DNA of 64,000 bases, from positions 9,759,080 to 9,823,079 of the forward strand of contig NC_079905.1 in NCBI RefSeq assembly GCF_024868665.1. The letters run 5' to 3'. Numbering within the stretch: the first letter of the stretch is position 1; every line of letters starts with the position of its first letter. A model generated the notes under the pieces. It searched no databases and was not told where the DNA came from. It worked only from the letters and a program-made list of their open reading frames with translations. Source of the stretch: Triplophysa rosa. Its lineage: Eukaryota > Chordata > Actinopteri > Cypriniformes > Nemacheilidae. The position numbers were made by a program, and so were the translations under genes. Positions 47,640-60,129 of the stretch are shown piece after piece.

Positions 47640-48000
47640 ACACACACAAACAGCTATATCCCATGCCATTATATCGAGAGTCTTGTTAAATTCCAACTGA
47701 ACATTTTCCACTCAACGAATTCTCTGCAAACCGCGTATAAATAATGACAGTTAGCTTTACTGGACACCCTCAACTACACTCAACAATAATTATACTTCCA
47801 CCAGGATTAGCTCCATTATCATAATCTGGACATTTACAATTATCTATAATTTGCAAAGATGCGCCTGGTTCTTGATTGCAGAAGGTTTTTTCCTGGCTCA
47901 CCATCACTAAACAGTGACAGTAATAACTGCTAATTTTGCAGGCAATATATAAGAGGTGTCGGGGTGTGCAAACACTTTCACACCTGGATTTGCTTACTCA
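47640..48000. promoter_or_regulatory. Candidate dlx5a/dlx6a intergenic enhancer, block A
   Basis: A complex, non-repetitive block between the convergent genes with clustered homeodomain-type cores (ATAATTAT at about 47785, ACAATTATC, CATTATCATAATC, GCTAATTTTGC). The position matches one of the two conserved enhancers I56i/I56ii known from fish and mammals, which DLX proteins bind to activate forebrain expression. I cannot say which of the two without alignment. Confidence 0.65.
47946..47953 (+). promoter_or_regulatory. TATA box of a possible antisense (Evf2-like) RNA
   Basis: TATATAAG on the plus strand, at the right end of enhancer block A. About 140 nt downstream a strong splice donor (GACG|GTAAGC, exon end 48090) would close a first exon of about 115 nt. 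Transcription from here would run antisense towards dlx6a. Confidence 0.4.
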
Positions 48001-48270
48001 ACAGAGGACCGTTCGCATGGACAACGGTATCTTTATTGAAATATTAAAGCCAGAGGTTTAGATCCACGCCAAAGAATGAGTTTAGCGACGGTAAGCGTTG
48101 TGCTATTACCATGTTGTTTTGCTGTTGGTCGATGTTGATGGGGGGCATCATTGCTGTTGGATTAACTGCAATGATAACATTTATTATAAAATGTTACGAA
48201 GGACACTAATCCTTTTGCATAAATTGTAAAACAGTGAATTGTTTTTATTGGGGCTTCATCACGTCGCTTG

Positions 48271-48317
48271 ATTCTCTCTCTCTCCCCCCCACACACACGC
48301 ACGCACGCACGCACACA
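48271..48317. repeat. Compound microsatellite (TC)n-(C)n-(AC)n-(GCAC)n
   Basis: A continuous run of TC dinucleotides, then C8, ACACAC and GCAC repeats, placed between the two candidate enhancer blocks. Confidence 0.9.
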
Positions 48318-48689
48318 ACAGACATACATTCACATACGAACTGTGTACTCGATGCTAACGTGCTCCTACATATTTAGAGTTGTTTCTCAGTATGGCTGTA
48401 GCTTTGTGTCGGATGTGTTGCGGTATCCGCGGCTGTCTGTCTGCCTTTCCCAGCCGTTCAAAACAAATCTTTCATTTTGCTGAATCAGTCGTGATTCTTC
48501 TAATGGACGTTTATCTTACAAGTATTTTATGTTTCATGTTCCAAAAGCAGGGTATATTCTGTTGACATTGCTGCGTGCATTTTGCTCAAACCATAAACTA
48601 ACAAATGTGTTTTTGAATGTTTCGTGATATATGTTCCTATACGGAGATCAAACATAAGTGAACAAGCCCAATCCGTTGATGAGGAATCC

Positions 48690-49160
48690 TTTTCAGAAAA
48701 TCAAGCCCCATTCTCTGCGTCTGGGGCATCCACGATTTGACAGCTGCAGGGGCTTCTCGTCTCCCTATTCAACATTGTAATTTTAGATAATATCCCAAGC
48801 GTTCACTCTTCTCAGCAATTTGTACATGAATAACCGAATAATTTCATCTTTTGTTTCGTCTTCGCCACTTCAAATCCAAATAAAAATGCCTTTTAGTATT
48901 AAAAGTGGTAGAAAATTACAGGTAATTATCTTTGACGGTAAAAACGCTGTAATCAGCGGGCTACATCAAAAATTACCCTAATTATGTCTGCATTTATGAG
49001 AATGGAAAAAACCTCTCTTGGATAAAACCCATAAATTGTCCCAAATATCTCCTTCATATTGAACGAGACTGCAGCTGGATGCTTTGTTCAGGATCGATCC
49101 TGTGGCGAAAGGCATTCAGCCTCTCGCAGATCAAGGCAGAGAGAAAAGGGAAAAACATTT
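48690..49160. promoter_or_regulatory. Candidate dlx5a/dlx6a intergenic enhancer, block B
   Basis: A second complex block with several TAATTA-type cores (GGTAATTATC at about 48921, CCTAATTATG at about 48977). It also has TGACAGCTGCAG at 48738 (Meis/Pbx core overlapping an E-box CAGCTG) and a second CAGCTG near 49073. Position and content fit the other member of the I56i/I56ii pair. Confidence 0.65.
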
Positions 49161-49947
49161 TGTCAATACCTTAATAATTGAGCTAGAGAATGACAAGATG
49201 GACAAGATGCGGCTCTATTCTGTAGGAAAAACATTGAGAAACGACAAACTCGGGTAAGCTGTCTTGTTATTGCTTTAAAAATATTCCATAACTCGTAGCT
49301 GAACGTCATAAAATTGATATTTTATCCACATGCAACATGGATTCGATCTCTTACATTTCTGTGCGAAATGCAAGTCGTTTGTGAATACTAATTTTAATTA
49401 TTTTATGGAAATGTTTTAATGCTAAAATTAGACTCAAATTCAGTGTTACCGTGGATTTCAATTGACATGTCTTTTACCGTTCCCCCCCCAAAATGAAAGG
49501 CACGACACGTTACTTGAAGTCATGGTTTACTCCATGTATGACAAAACATATAAAGTTTTCAACAGCTAAAATCGTACAGTATATTTACAATCAAAATGCT
49601 TTCATGATCAGAAACATCTATGCAGGTTTGAGTTCGTTTTCAAATGCGACTCAAGCAGTGTTTGTGTGAAAACGTTACAGTTCCTGTCCAAATTTCACGT
49701 TGGAGATGTGTTTGTGTTACAAGTCAAACTGAGATTTTAAAGCAATCCGTTTTAGCTGCTACCGATGAATTCATACAGTTAGCTCCACGTTCGCTAAATC
49801 AGATGTCTTCTTTCTTCAAATTCTTCCCTTAATAGTACAGTTCTCTATCAGGGATTTTAAATCGACGACAATGTACGTCCTAGCGCACGTGAGGGCGAAG
49901 ACAGGATGTCAACATCAAGGCCTCTGGCCTAAAACACACTTGTCTGC

Positions 49948-51432
49948 CTATCTCTGCATGGCGTCCTGGTGAGGCGAGGAGTACCAGTGCGAGTAGCCGG
50001 GCATATAGCTATTAGCAGACATGTTTACTCCTTTGGAGGAGGCTGAGACGTCCCAGATTGGAGGAATGGCTGGAGAGCGCGGGGACAGGGCGATGGAGCC
50101 GGGTAGAGGGTCAATCTCATGAGGGTTACCGCCTTGTTTTAACAACTTCTTGAATTTAGACCTTTTGTTTTGAAACCATATCTTTACCTGAAAAACAAAA
50201 AGTGAGATTGCTTTATTAGAATTCAAAGTAGCAGTATTCATTTTTAAAGAAGAAATACGAACAATATTAAATTTATTTATGATAAGTGAATTGATTCTTT
50301 ACAACAGAAACAATATAATATTTTAATATTAACGCAATATACGACACAGCGTAACAATCAAAACGTGTATTAATTATTATATTTCCAAAATGAAAACAAA
50401 GACAGACTGTCACCTGTGTCTGTGTGAGCCCGAGAGACGCAGCCAGCTCTGCGCGCTCCGGTAACGCCAGGTACTGAGTCTGCTGGAATCGGTGATTTAA
50501 TGCTTGAAGCTGCAAACTGGAATAAATCGTCCTTGGTTTTCTGATCTTCTTGCCTTTTCCGTTGAAACGTATTTCCCCATTTTCAATCACTGTTGTTTTC
50601 TGCTGTTCTGAAAAGAGCATCGTTTCGTGAATACTCTACAAGCAAACATTAAATACTGCGTATGGAATTCAAAATTGAAATTAAAAAAAATTTAACCCAC
50701 AAATACGCATTCCATAATACATCTGTAGTGTTTCGCCCCTTTTTCAAAGCTCTCTATAACATCATTACATTGTCATATTTAGGAAATTGCATGTAGTGAC
50801 ATGACGAGACAGAGACAATTAGATGCTAATTATAATTTGCAGTGGTGGGTAGAATCACTGGCGGAACGCAATAAATCATTTTGAGGAGAACACCGTTAAT
50901 GCAAACACAAGGGCGAAATCACTGGCAATCTGAAGCAAAACTACGAGAACAAAAGGCGCACGGAGGGGTAAGACCCCTTATATTTGTAATAATTCTTTCT
51001 TTTAAATAGACTACTCTGACATTTAGTAATAGTCAGAAATAATCCAGGAAACGTCAAATGTGCGCGTTACTTTTTTTTTAAGCGCGTAGGCTATTACAAC
51101 AACGAAGAGTTTTGTATACGCTTACCTGTGGCGTCTAACCTGGTCTGTGCTCCGGTGGCGTTACTGTGGTAGGACGGCAGGTATGGACTGTGGTGGGGAT
51201 GGCTAACATAGGAGTAAGGTAGCGACCTGTTGTAGGAGTTAGAGCCAGAGTACGGAGAGCTGTCGTGCTGATGATGATGAGACCCGGAGTGGAGACAGTG
51301 AAGCGGATAATGGCTGGCGGCCATCGACGGGGAGCTCTGTTGTGAGTGCGATTGCTGTCCAAACTCCATGAAAGCAGATTTCGACGAGTCTTGAGCCTCC
51401 AGACCGTCAGCCATCGTAGTCATGGTCATCAT
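49948..51432 (-). CDS. dlx6a: dlx6a, Distal-less homeobox 6
   Basis: Three exons: 51126-51432, 50414-50607, 49948-50187, giving 246 aa. The ATG at 51432 ([19 protein letters not shown]) matches DLX6. The codon just upstream is TTG, so the frame does not extend meaningfully. The homeodomain is residues 124-183 ([20 protein letters not shown] to SKFKKLLKQ), with recognition helix [13 protein letters not shown] and the conserved Dlx intron between homeodomain residues 44 and 45. The C-terminus [20 protein letters not shown] is typical. The long polyGln/polyPro stretch of mammalian DLX6 is absent (only [11 protein letters not shown]), as in fish orthologues. It is a nuclear DNA-binding regulator acting with DLX5 in arches, fins and forebrain. 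Confidence 0.98.
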
Positions 51433-52239
51433 CAAATTTTCTGCTTTGAGAGCACTTACCCCCTATCCCTGAAGTCCAAATGAGTCCTTTCGTTGTGCTC
51501 GTTTCTTTCTCTCCTCGGTTAGGAGTTATTGCGTTATTACCTCCACGATTTATCCGCTTTTTTGTCCTGTAATTCTCACGCGGTATGGTAGAAGGTGGGC
51601 TTGAGTAAAGGCAGAGATTTTAAGGTGGATTCTGTTAAATTTGAGTCCTTGCTTCCAGACTTGATGCAGCCACTACAAGTAAAATGGTTTGTCTCCAAAG
51701 GGCAGCGCCTTCCGATTGGTCATTCAACCTAACGTCATCAGTTCTCTGCTTTAGCTGAGACTTCACAGTGAGTTAACCTACCTTAACAGCTCCCACCGTA
51801 GCCATAACCATGTGGAGAATAATAATGCCGGGGTATCCCTTTGATATTCACTAAATTCAGAAATACGCCTCCTGAGACAATACCATATGAGTAATTAATC
51901 GAAAGAAGTCAACAACCGAAAGCAACCGTGAACATGCACGAATCAAATCGACGCATAAGAAAACGAATGTATAGTAGCTTTTTATTGTCATATGTACAAG
52001 TACGCTACAATAGAATTATAAATTTGCATATGCATTTAAAATAACGCAATATAGCCTAAAAAAATGCACCACACTGAAATAAAACAAACTAATTCAATAC
52101 AAATATTTTGTAAAAACGTGCGATGTGATGGTGATGATATTAATAATAGCTTATAAAAGTGGACACTTGTATGGCAGTACAGCCCCTTTAGAAAGAATTC
52201 GCATGTACTATTAAATATGCTTTAAACACGCCAGATATG

Positions 52240-52760
52240 GTCTGGTTTAATTAAGCCCCAGTCACTAAAAGGCCTGGGTTAGTGACAGTTTCTCCTTGTA
52301 GTAATCAGGAGCCAGTCACAGCTGAAAATATATGCAAATTACGAGTGCAGTTTGTGGTTTGGCAAATCGCGATCACATTATAAACCGCGATGTAAATATA
52401 CCCTACAACTGCAACGTTTATTCATTCTCATTTCACTCAGTTTTTATTTTATAGACAACGCGTTTCTTCACGATGTGGCATAAATTTGCTTTAAACGGCC
52501 ATGAAAAAACAATTATGGTCGCAATCAGTTATATCCAAATCCTCTTTGATTATTCGTTAGACTGCATTCAGAACGCCGCTATAAAATTAAGAACAATTCG
52601 CCTGTAATGATTATGGACCATGTTTATTTTGGGAGGTGGATTAAAAGTGGATATAGCATAAATTATCCTCTAATTATACACCAGTGTCGCCTCAATTATC
52701 CTCTTATCAAAAATGGTAGCCCTAAATGCAGCATTTAGTTTCAATTTTCTCCCTTTCTGT
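52240..52760. promoter_or_regulatory. Candidate dlx6a upstream enhancer
   Basis: Contains an octamer-like POU site (ATGCAAAT at about 52333), a TCF/LEF-like CTTTGAT (about 52544), TAATGATTATGG, and two copies of AATTATCCTCT at 52661 and 52694. It lies less than 1.4 kb upstream of the dlx6a ATG. Assignment is by motif content only. Confidence 0.45.
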
Positions 52761-55700
52761 AACAAGAACTGCGTACCTTGCTATTATTACCAGGGATGTT
52801 ATTTACTTTGCCGGATTTAAGAGTGCACAACCGGCGTAGATAACCATTTTCCATGGTGGACAGAAAGGCAGCTGGTCGCTCTGAAACACTTGTTCGTGTG
52901 GATTATTTCTTAGTCAAGAAATCAAATAGTTTTACCTCAGAAGAATTGTGACAGGTAAGGATCAAGAATGTATGAAATCATTGTTTCAATAAATTAAACG
53001 TTGCTAAATGGTTTCTTGCTTTGTGTTCGAGAAACGTGTCAGTATTTGCATGCACACGATTCTTTGAATGAGTTAACAATATGAATTTGATTGATTGTGG
53101 GACCTTATTGCTGATGCATGCTCTGCCATTCGTGACCGAATCTGTGTAAGTGACAAGTCTGAAGATTTAGTCAAGTGGGAGCGAAACCAGATACATATGT
53201 TCTCAAATAACCATGCCATTGTAAAAACAGAACTTATAATAATGCGTTCTTGCTTGCATTTTGGGTGCTTAATTGACCGAAACACCTTATTTTAATATAT
53301 GTAGATTTTATTTATGCAGGTAAAAAAAACTGGAATATCTTAATAATCTTGGTGCTCCTGATCTATAAAAATGTTACTTAATATCTGCTTTTTTAAGACG
53401 TAATAATCAAAATAATGTTCATAATCCTTGCGCACGCTATAAGAGTAATTTATGGCACAGTAAAGTGCATGGGAAAAGGTAGATAATTTGACAGCCTCAG
53501 AAATTGAACATTTCATCTATAAAAGCTAAAAGTGAATTTAAGTTAAAAAAAAATTTTTTGGACAAAAGACAAAACTGCATCTTAAATGTTTCCTATAAAG
53601 ACATCAGATGATACGATTATGAAGCAAAGCCACTCAAAGTATCCCCAAAATTGATTCAACATATAAAACGGTTGCTCTGACAGTTTGTTGTTAACACGTT
53701 GCTTGCCTTATTTGTACTTTAATTATTATTAATGATAAGAGAAAAATAGGAACATTAAAATAGCAATGTCAACCAATAAGCATCAAATTACATATCTGTC
53801 AGAGAGGGAGAGAGAGGGAGGATAAGTGTGAACATGCCAACGCTCGACTGCATCCTGTGTGTGCCCTTATGCAAGTGCGTCCATTTCAATCATACTCGAG
53901 CTTTAACACAAAGATCGAAATTCACATTCGTTTTCATTTCATGATCGGATCGAATGGAAAGGCACCTTGCAGATTGTAGAGACTTGAAAATCCAGCAAAG
54001 GCGGTTGAACATGTCTGCTCTCTCCCAAATTCAACCCCACCGGCTGTACACAGACAGGCAGGCGTCGACGGATTTCCATGGCTGGTGAGCAGAGGAAATG
54101 GCGAGGCAAAGCGAAGGCAGATGGATAGCACGCGCGGCTGTCGGTATTCTGCACGATATCACTACAATAGAAATCAAGAGGAGACCAAATACCATTACAA
54201 CCCTGCCATTGATTTAGGTCACGTATTAGAGCACATTTTATTTCAGAACTGTTTCAATAAATTGCCTTGTAAAGCAATGTGAGCTAATGAGGAAAATATA
54301 ATGCAGAAAATACCTGCAGATTATCTTTCACCGACAAACATTCAAAATAAGAAATAGTGATCATGTGAGGTCGACGCCTTTTAATGTAGAAATGTGACCA
54401 AATTGACCATAAAGACTATAATATATGTTTTTTATATTTTTGTAATTATTTTGTATTCTTTGCACCTGTTTGACCGATATGTTGACTAGACGAATATACT
54501 TGAAGATTTCGTGAGGATGTTCTCAAAATCACAGAATAACGGTCCATTTTAATAGCCATATATTCACAGCCCTTTTCATCCAAGAAATGAATACTAAAGA
54601 CAACAGTGCCATTCGTATCTTTTCGAGGTATTCATGTCTTTTCGAGATCTTCGTGTTCCCAATTATACGTAATTTCACCACGCAACGAAGAGTAAGGAAT
54701 TATGTTTATCAGTGAAAAAATACTAAGAAAAAAGCAACACAAAGAGGCCTTAAAGGCTACTCCATTGTTCAACGCAAAATTGCACCCAAGGCAGAGCGCA
54801 TGTTGCCTCTTAAGCATTAATTTTCAGTTCATCCAAATTAAGGTGACTCTGCTGAAATCTCTTTTATCTTTTGAGAATGTTGAACAATCGAGAACAGTGG
54901 GGTTTTTTCGGGGTTCTTTTTCGACTTAATAGAAGACATTATTAGCTCTGACAGCACACGGCTCAGGTCTGGGGGAGAGGATTTTCTAGAGAGATGACAG
55001 ACAGGAAGGCCAGCAATCACGGGCTTTTTTATCCGAATGTACTGTTCGATGCCGTTTATCCCTGATGATAGAAAATTGCTCTGTTGCCAGGACGCGGCTG
55101 CTGAAATAGAGGGCAAGAGCAACATTTCCATTTTCCAGTTTGAAAGCCATTGAAATGAATTAGTCAAATGAAAAAAAAAATCCCGCGGTAAACAAAGAGG
55201 GCCAAACAAAGATACACTTTTTTCCTTGCGTCGAGCCCTTTTCATTTAGTAAATTTTCGTTAGCTGTTTTTCTGAAGCTTTGAATTTAATACTTGCAAAT
55301 GTAATGGGCTTCTGATGTTCACAGGAAATAATTACGCATTTTCAATACATTCTAAACATAAAGCAAAGTGTAATTTGTTTCTGTTTACATATCAGTGTAA
55401 TCTTTGTTCACATAATTAGTATTTCACAATAACACAATATGTTTACAATATTTTTAGGTCAATTAAAATATCTACACCAGCATGAAAAAAATAATAAAAC
55501 CACAGAAGTATACATAATGAACTGTTTAGTGGCTTGTCACTAGAATCGCACTGATATTTCTTAACTTGTAATAAAGTGTTTGGGATGAGTTTGCCAGAAT
55601 ATTGCTTATGACAGTTTGAAAACACACCCAACGAATAGTGGGTTTACATGTCATGACAGACACATGCTTTATTGTTATTTGGGCGTGCAGTGGCCGACCA

Positions 55701-56199
55701 CAAGATGCGCATTTGGTAAACAAGCGCGAGTAAAACAGACGTTGCTCAAGACGAACGAATAACCAACTTTTCTTGTCCAAACATTTCACAGGTGGAAAAA
55801 AGCCCAATTTTGATCAGGAAAAACCAGTTGTCTTTGCTAGCAAAAGCAGCAATACTCGAAAACGGGATATGGCAGGCATTTTGAATGAGTATTACATTAG
55901 ATATAAATATATGTATAAAAGAATGTAAAAAACATAAAAATAAACTAAGAAAACAATACAAAAAATTACAAAGAATATTTATGTAGTATGTAATAGGCTA
56001 TTAAAATATCGAAATTCAATTAAATGTCCAACAAATTTTGCCAATTTAGTATAAATCCTACTTGTATTTTGAAGGTAATGGCATAGAAACCATTATAACT
56101 GGGGAAAGACCCCCCCCTCACAAAAACCTAGGCCTATTTAAAAATAACAATAAAGAAAGTACAATTTTCCGATAAATAAATTTACTACAGCATCCTTTA

Positions 56200-56420
56200 A
56201 TCTCCACGAATTCCTCTTTGATCTCCAGAAAGCCGTTGAATTCAATGGCTATATTAATATTTACGTGATATGGACATTTTGCATATGAATCTTTAAATGA
56301 GCAGGTGGCTTACCCCGACAGTGTCTATAATTTATGCCCGCTTCACGTCACATACTAATAAGTAAAGCTCTTTCTCTAAATAGCTTAAGCATTTATTTGC
56401 CTTTTATGCCTACCTGCATT
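56200..56420. promoter_or_regulatory. Candidate distal dlx5a/6a enhancer
   Basis: A complex block with CTTTGATCTCC (TCF-like) at about 56216, TTTGCATATGAAT (octamer-like) at about 56279 and CTATAATTTATG. It is flanked by much more AT-rich sequence. Motif content only. Confidence 0.35.
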
Positions 56421-58539
56421 GTTTGAATATAGCGTGGAACACATATCCACTACATTTGCTATTTGTTGGCTCTGACAGAGTTTGATCTTTTACTGAAGCT
56501 GGTCCAGCTAAATTCACCATATTACATTTCTTTGTTGTTTGTTATGCAGCCATATAACAAACATTAGTAACTCCATTTGCTTAATTAAAGTCGCTATATT
56601 TGTATTTTCTAAATATTAAACATGAGCGATATAATCTCCCAAACGTCAGTTACATGGTGTGCAATTAAACATTTAAGTGAATATTTATGTAAATGAAAGT
56701 TTAAACTCATGGTGTTCTGTGCTGGCATTTGGTGGGCTGATATCGCGTGTGATTTAAGAAGTTTCCCTAATCTGAATTTCCCTGGGTCAGGTAGGAAGTG
56801 TCACAAACAATGAAGCACAGGCAATAATTGTTTGCCTGAAACTCAAGAACAGTGAGTTAGATGAGGCGTAAAAAAGCAGAGAAAAAAAGTCACACCTGGA
56901 GAACCGCCTTGTGCCTAATACATTCATTCTCCTGCAATGGTTCACATGAAAACCAGCAAAGAGCTGCAAGCATTTCCTAAACTCTTGTCTGTGGCTTAAT
57001 AATCACAAACGAAGACCAAAAATACAAAGACTGAAACTACAAACTTCAACATTCTTAAAATTATTCACAAAAGGTTCTAAGGGAGCTATAAAGAACATAT
57101 AGTTTAATTTAAAGGCTATATTTGGAGAGAACTGTCCAAATACATTTAGTTAAGACTTGTCTTATTATACATAAGACAAAGGTAAAGACTTGTTCACCGT
57201 TTTACATTTGTAACAGCCCAGGTACTGAAGTGTATTAATCTCAGTAGGCCTATAAATACACATTTAAGTAGTACTGCGCTTAAATTAAAAGATGTAAAGA
57301 TCATTTCTTTGTTTTTTATATAATCTGCAAAACAAGACAAATTTTGTAAACATATTACTATATTATTTTTATAACAATTTTATATTAGTATTCAAAAAAC
57401 TATGTCTAAAAATACACAGGAAAAGGAAGCAAACAATAATGTATACATTCCTTTTCAATTTGTGAACTTAATCTGTTTGGTAAATATTGTTAAAGGTTAT
57501 ATAATTTCACATTATTAATGCATTGCAAAAAATCCCACAAGCACTTATTTTATAAACCTCAACTGCTGTTTTCGATTCAAGAGTTTTAGGCTTTTCCCAT
57601 TTTACCAAAACACAAGCCGGCAATCACAGTGATAACTGCTCTTGGAAATGCATTAAACCAAGAAGCTCATTCAATCAATGTAAGCAGGGTGTGAATCAAT
57701 GCTGAATATACAACAAAATAATTCTACAGGATGATCGCACATAATATCCGAGAAACAAAAGTAAGAGGGGAATTACACAAGCTTAATGAGCGCTAGCAAT
57801 AACAAATATGCATAAAACAGGTATTTTTATGGGGGACAGATTTGTGTTTGACTTAGGGGGGACTGGGGGTGGGCTTAGCGCTGAAATCATCTCCATACTG
57901 AGCAGCAAAGATGAAGGACAGTGGGAACGTTGTTGAAGTTTGGATCTAGATCAAAATGGATCTGATCGCAACAGACTCAGGACATGTGGCTCTTTAAATG
58001 GCATGAAAGGGGTGGTGGGCTGTCAATCTTTATCCCCCATGCCTACCTCAACTGTTTTCCATCATTTCCGAAAGCCAGCGGACCAATTTATGGAAAAGAA
58101 AGGCCAGCTTTTGTGGGTTGTGTTTAGGGAACCCAAAACCCATCGACTAATATTCTAACAAAAATTGCATCTTTTGATCTTTCGCGTGCCCTTCGATATC
58201 AAAACATTTAATTCAGTGAAAATTTGGCTAAAAAATTTTCAGCCATGGTATTTTTTTAAATAAGGGATATGGTAAGTCGCATTGCATGCAAGAAATTTTC
58301 TTTCGTTTCATTTTTGCAGCACAAAACATCAATCCCATTCATTGCATAATCAGGTGTTTGTGAAAACACTTCCCACAAAGAACAATGGGAAGCTCGATTA
58401 AGCGTTAATGTTTTTGCTCGATGCCTTTTGTATTCTGCCTATATTGATCGAATATGACGGACCTCATCTTGCAGCACCACCACCACACATCCTTTCCAGC
58501 CCCCCTCCCTCTCCCTCAGTCACCCCTGTTCGGTTTCTA

Positions 58540-58720
58540 CAGCTGCAGTGAGTGAGATATGTCCAGAGAATTGGCCTCTGGGAGAGCAGCGAGCCATCCT
58601 GGTGCTATTAGGCTCGTGGCTAATAATAGGTGTTTCGGTCCGGGGGAAGATCAATCAGGGGGAATCATGGGGAATGTTCTGAGGAGCGCTTTTACACATC
58701 TGTCCAGATGGATGAAATTA
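58540..58720. promoter_or_regulatory. Candidate distal enhancer block
   Basis: GC-balanced complex sequence with GGCTAATAATAGG, GATCAATCAGG and CATCTGTCCAGATGGATG (E-box pair). The ORF across it has no protein features. Confidence 0.35.
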
Positions 58721-60129
58721 CACTTGTCTGTTTTTAGTTGCATTACTCCCAAATTGGCTGTCTACTTTTTTCTCTCTTTCTCTCACTCTCCCCTCATTCA
58801 TGTGTCAGTGGTCTGCTAAAAGGATTCGGCACTAAACTCCCCATAATTTTAGTCTTCCTCGCTCTGCCTGCCCTCTCTGCTCAGTCACCTTATATACATA
58901 CTGGTGTTTCATGAGCTGCGTGAATAAAAGGTGACAAAGATCTAGGCCTGTAGGAGAAGTCAAATTTGTGTTTATATCTTGAATGATTTGTGGTAGAATT
59001 TAATCACGTTTATGTTAATCGATTTGTAGTTATCAACTTTCATTTCAGAGATGATGCTAATCTATGGCGTCATACAGCAAAAAAAGGTTATGGCACTAAA
59101 GTTAGCCTTTTTTCCTCGAAAGGGCAATCAAAAAAGAAATGACATCATAGCATAAATACACTGGGTTCCAAAAGAAATGAAAGCCTATGTTAATTTAGCT
59201 TAACTCTCATGTACAAAAGGTCAGATTTCCTTGCTTGCACTGAAGCACACAAGATGCTCTTTGGATCACTCAAATCATGCTGGGATAACATGGATCGTAG
59301 AGTTCATGCCAGCTTCAGCACATGCTGTCATTACATCAAAAAGGGGCACACCAAACGTATTTACAAAACGCGTTCTTTTGAGCAGTTTGGCCGTTTAGGG
59401 CTACTGTGAAACAACATCGTGAATTCCATGTAAGATAGAACATTCTAAAGTAATAAAAACATAACGCTTCATTATGTAAGGTCTTTATACACCTCTGAAG
59501 ACATATAAATATTGTAAATATGTAAATAGATCCTACAAAAAATTACACAAAAATACTTTTAAAAGGACAGTTATGCAAATTGAGACGGAAGGGCTCAGAC
59601 TTTTGGACCCACTGTTTTCTTCATTGGATTAGATGTTATCTTTATCATTTATAATACACAAATACATTTATTTATATTGTTTGGCAACAATAACAGATCA
59701 TTAAGGCCCAACACAAACATGCCTTTCAACACAGCAAATAGGTAGAAAAGGCACCACTGTAGACTCTCATGTCAGCAAAGATGTCCTCCTCCTTATTTTT
59801 TGCACACTACAGAATCTACATGTAACGTAACCTTAAAAACATAGAGACTGCACGCAAAACATACACAAGAATGTGTGAAACTGAGGCACTGAAATCACGA
59901 CCTGCAGTAACTTCTGAATGGGTGAATGCACTAGTCGAGGTGGTAACCACATGCTGGACGGGCGTCTGTGATCCAGCACTGGCAGTTATCTGGCACAATG
60001 TGTCAGTCAGAATGTGGGGCATAGACACTGAGATGGGTCATTTATAGACTATGAAACAGCTGTATGCATCTGAGAAAGCGGCTGTCAGTTTGAAATATCT
60101 GATACTTCAAAGGTGGCCGTCTAGCAGGT

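Noticed and set aside
54838..55245. 135-aa minus-strand open frame upstream of dlx6a
   Set aside because: No recognisable domain, no splice or promoter context, and a composition expected from a GC-balanced noncoding block. Treated as a chance frame.
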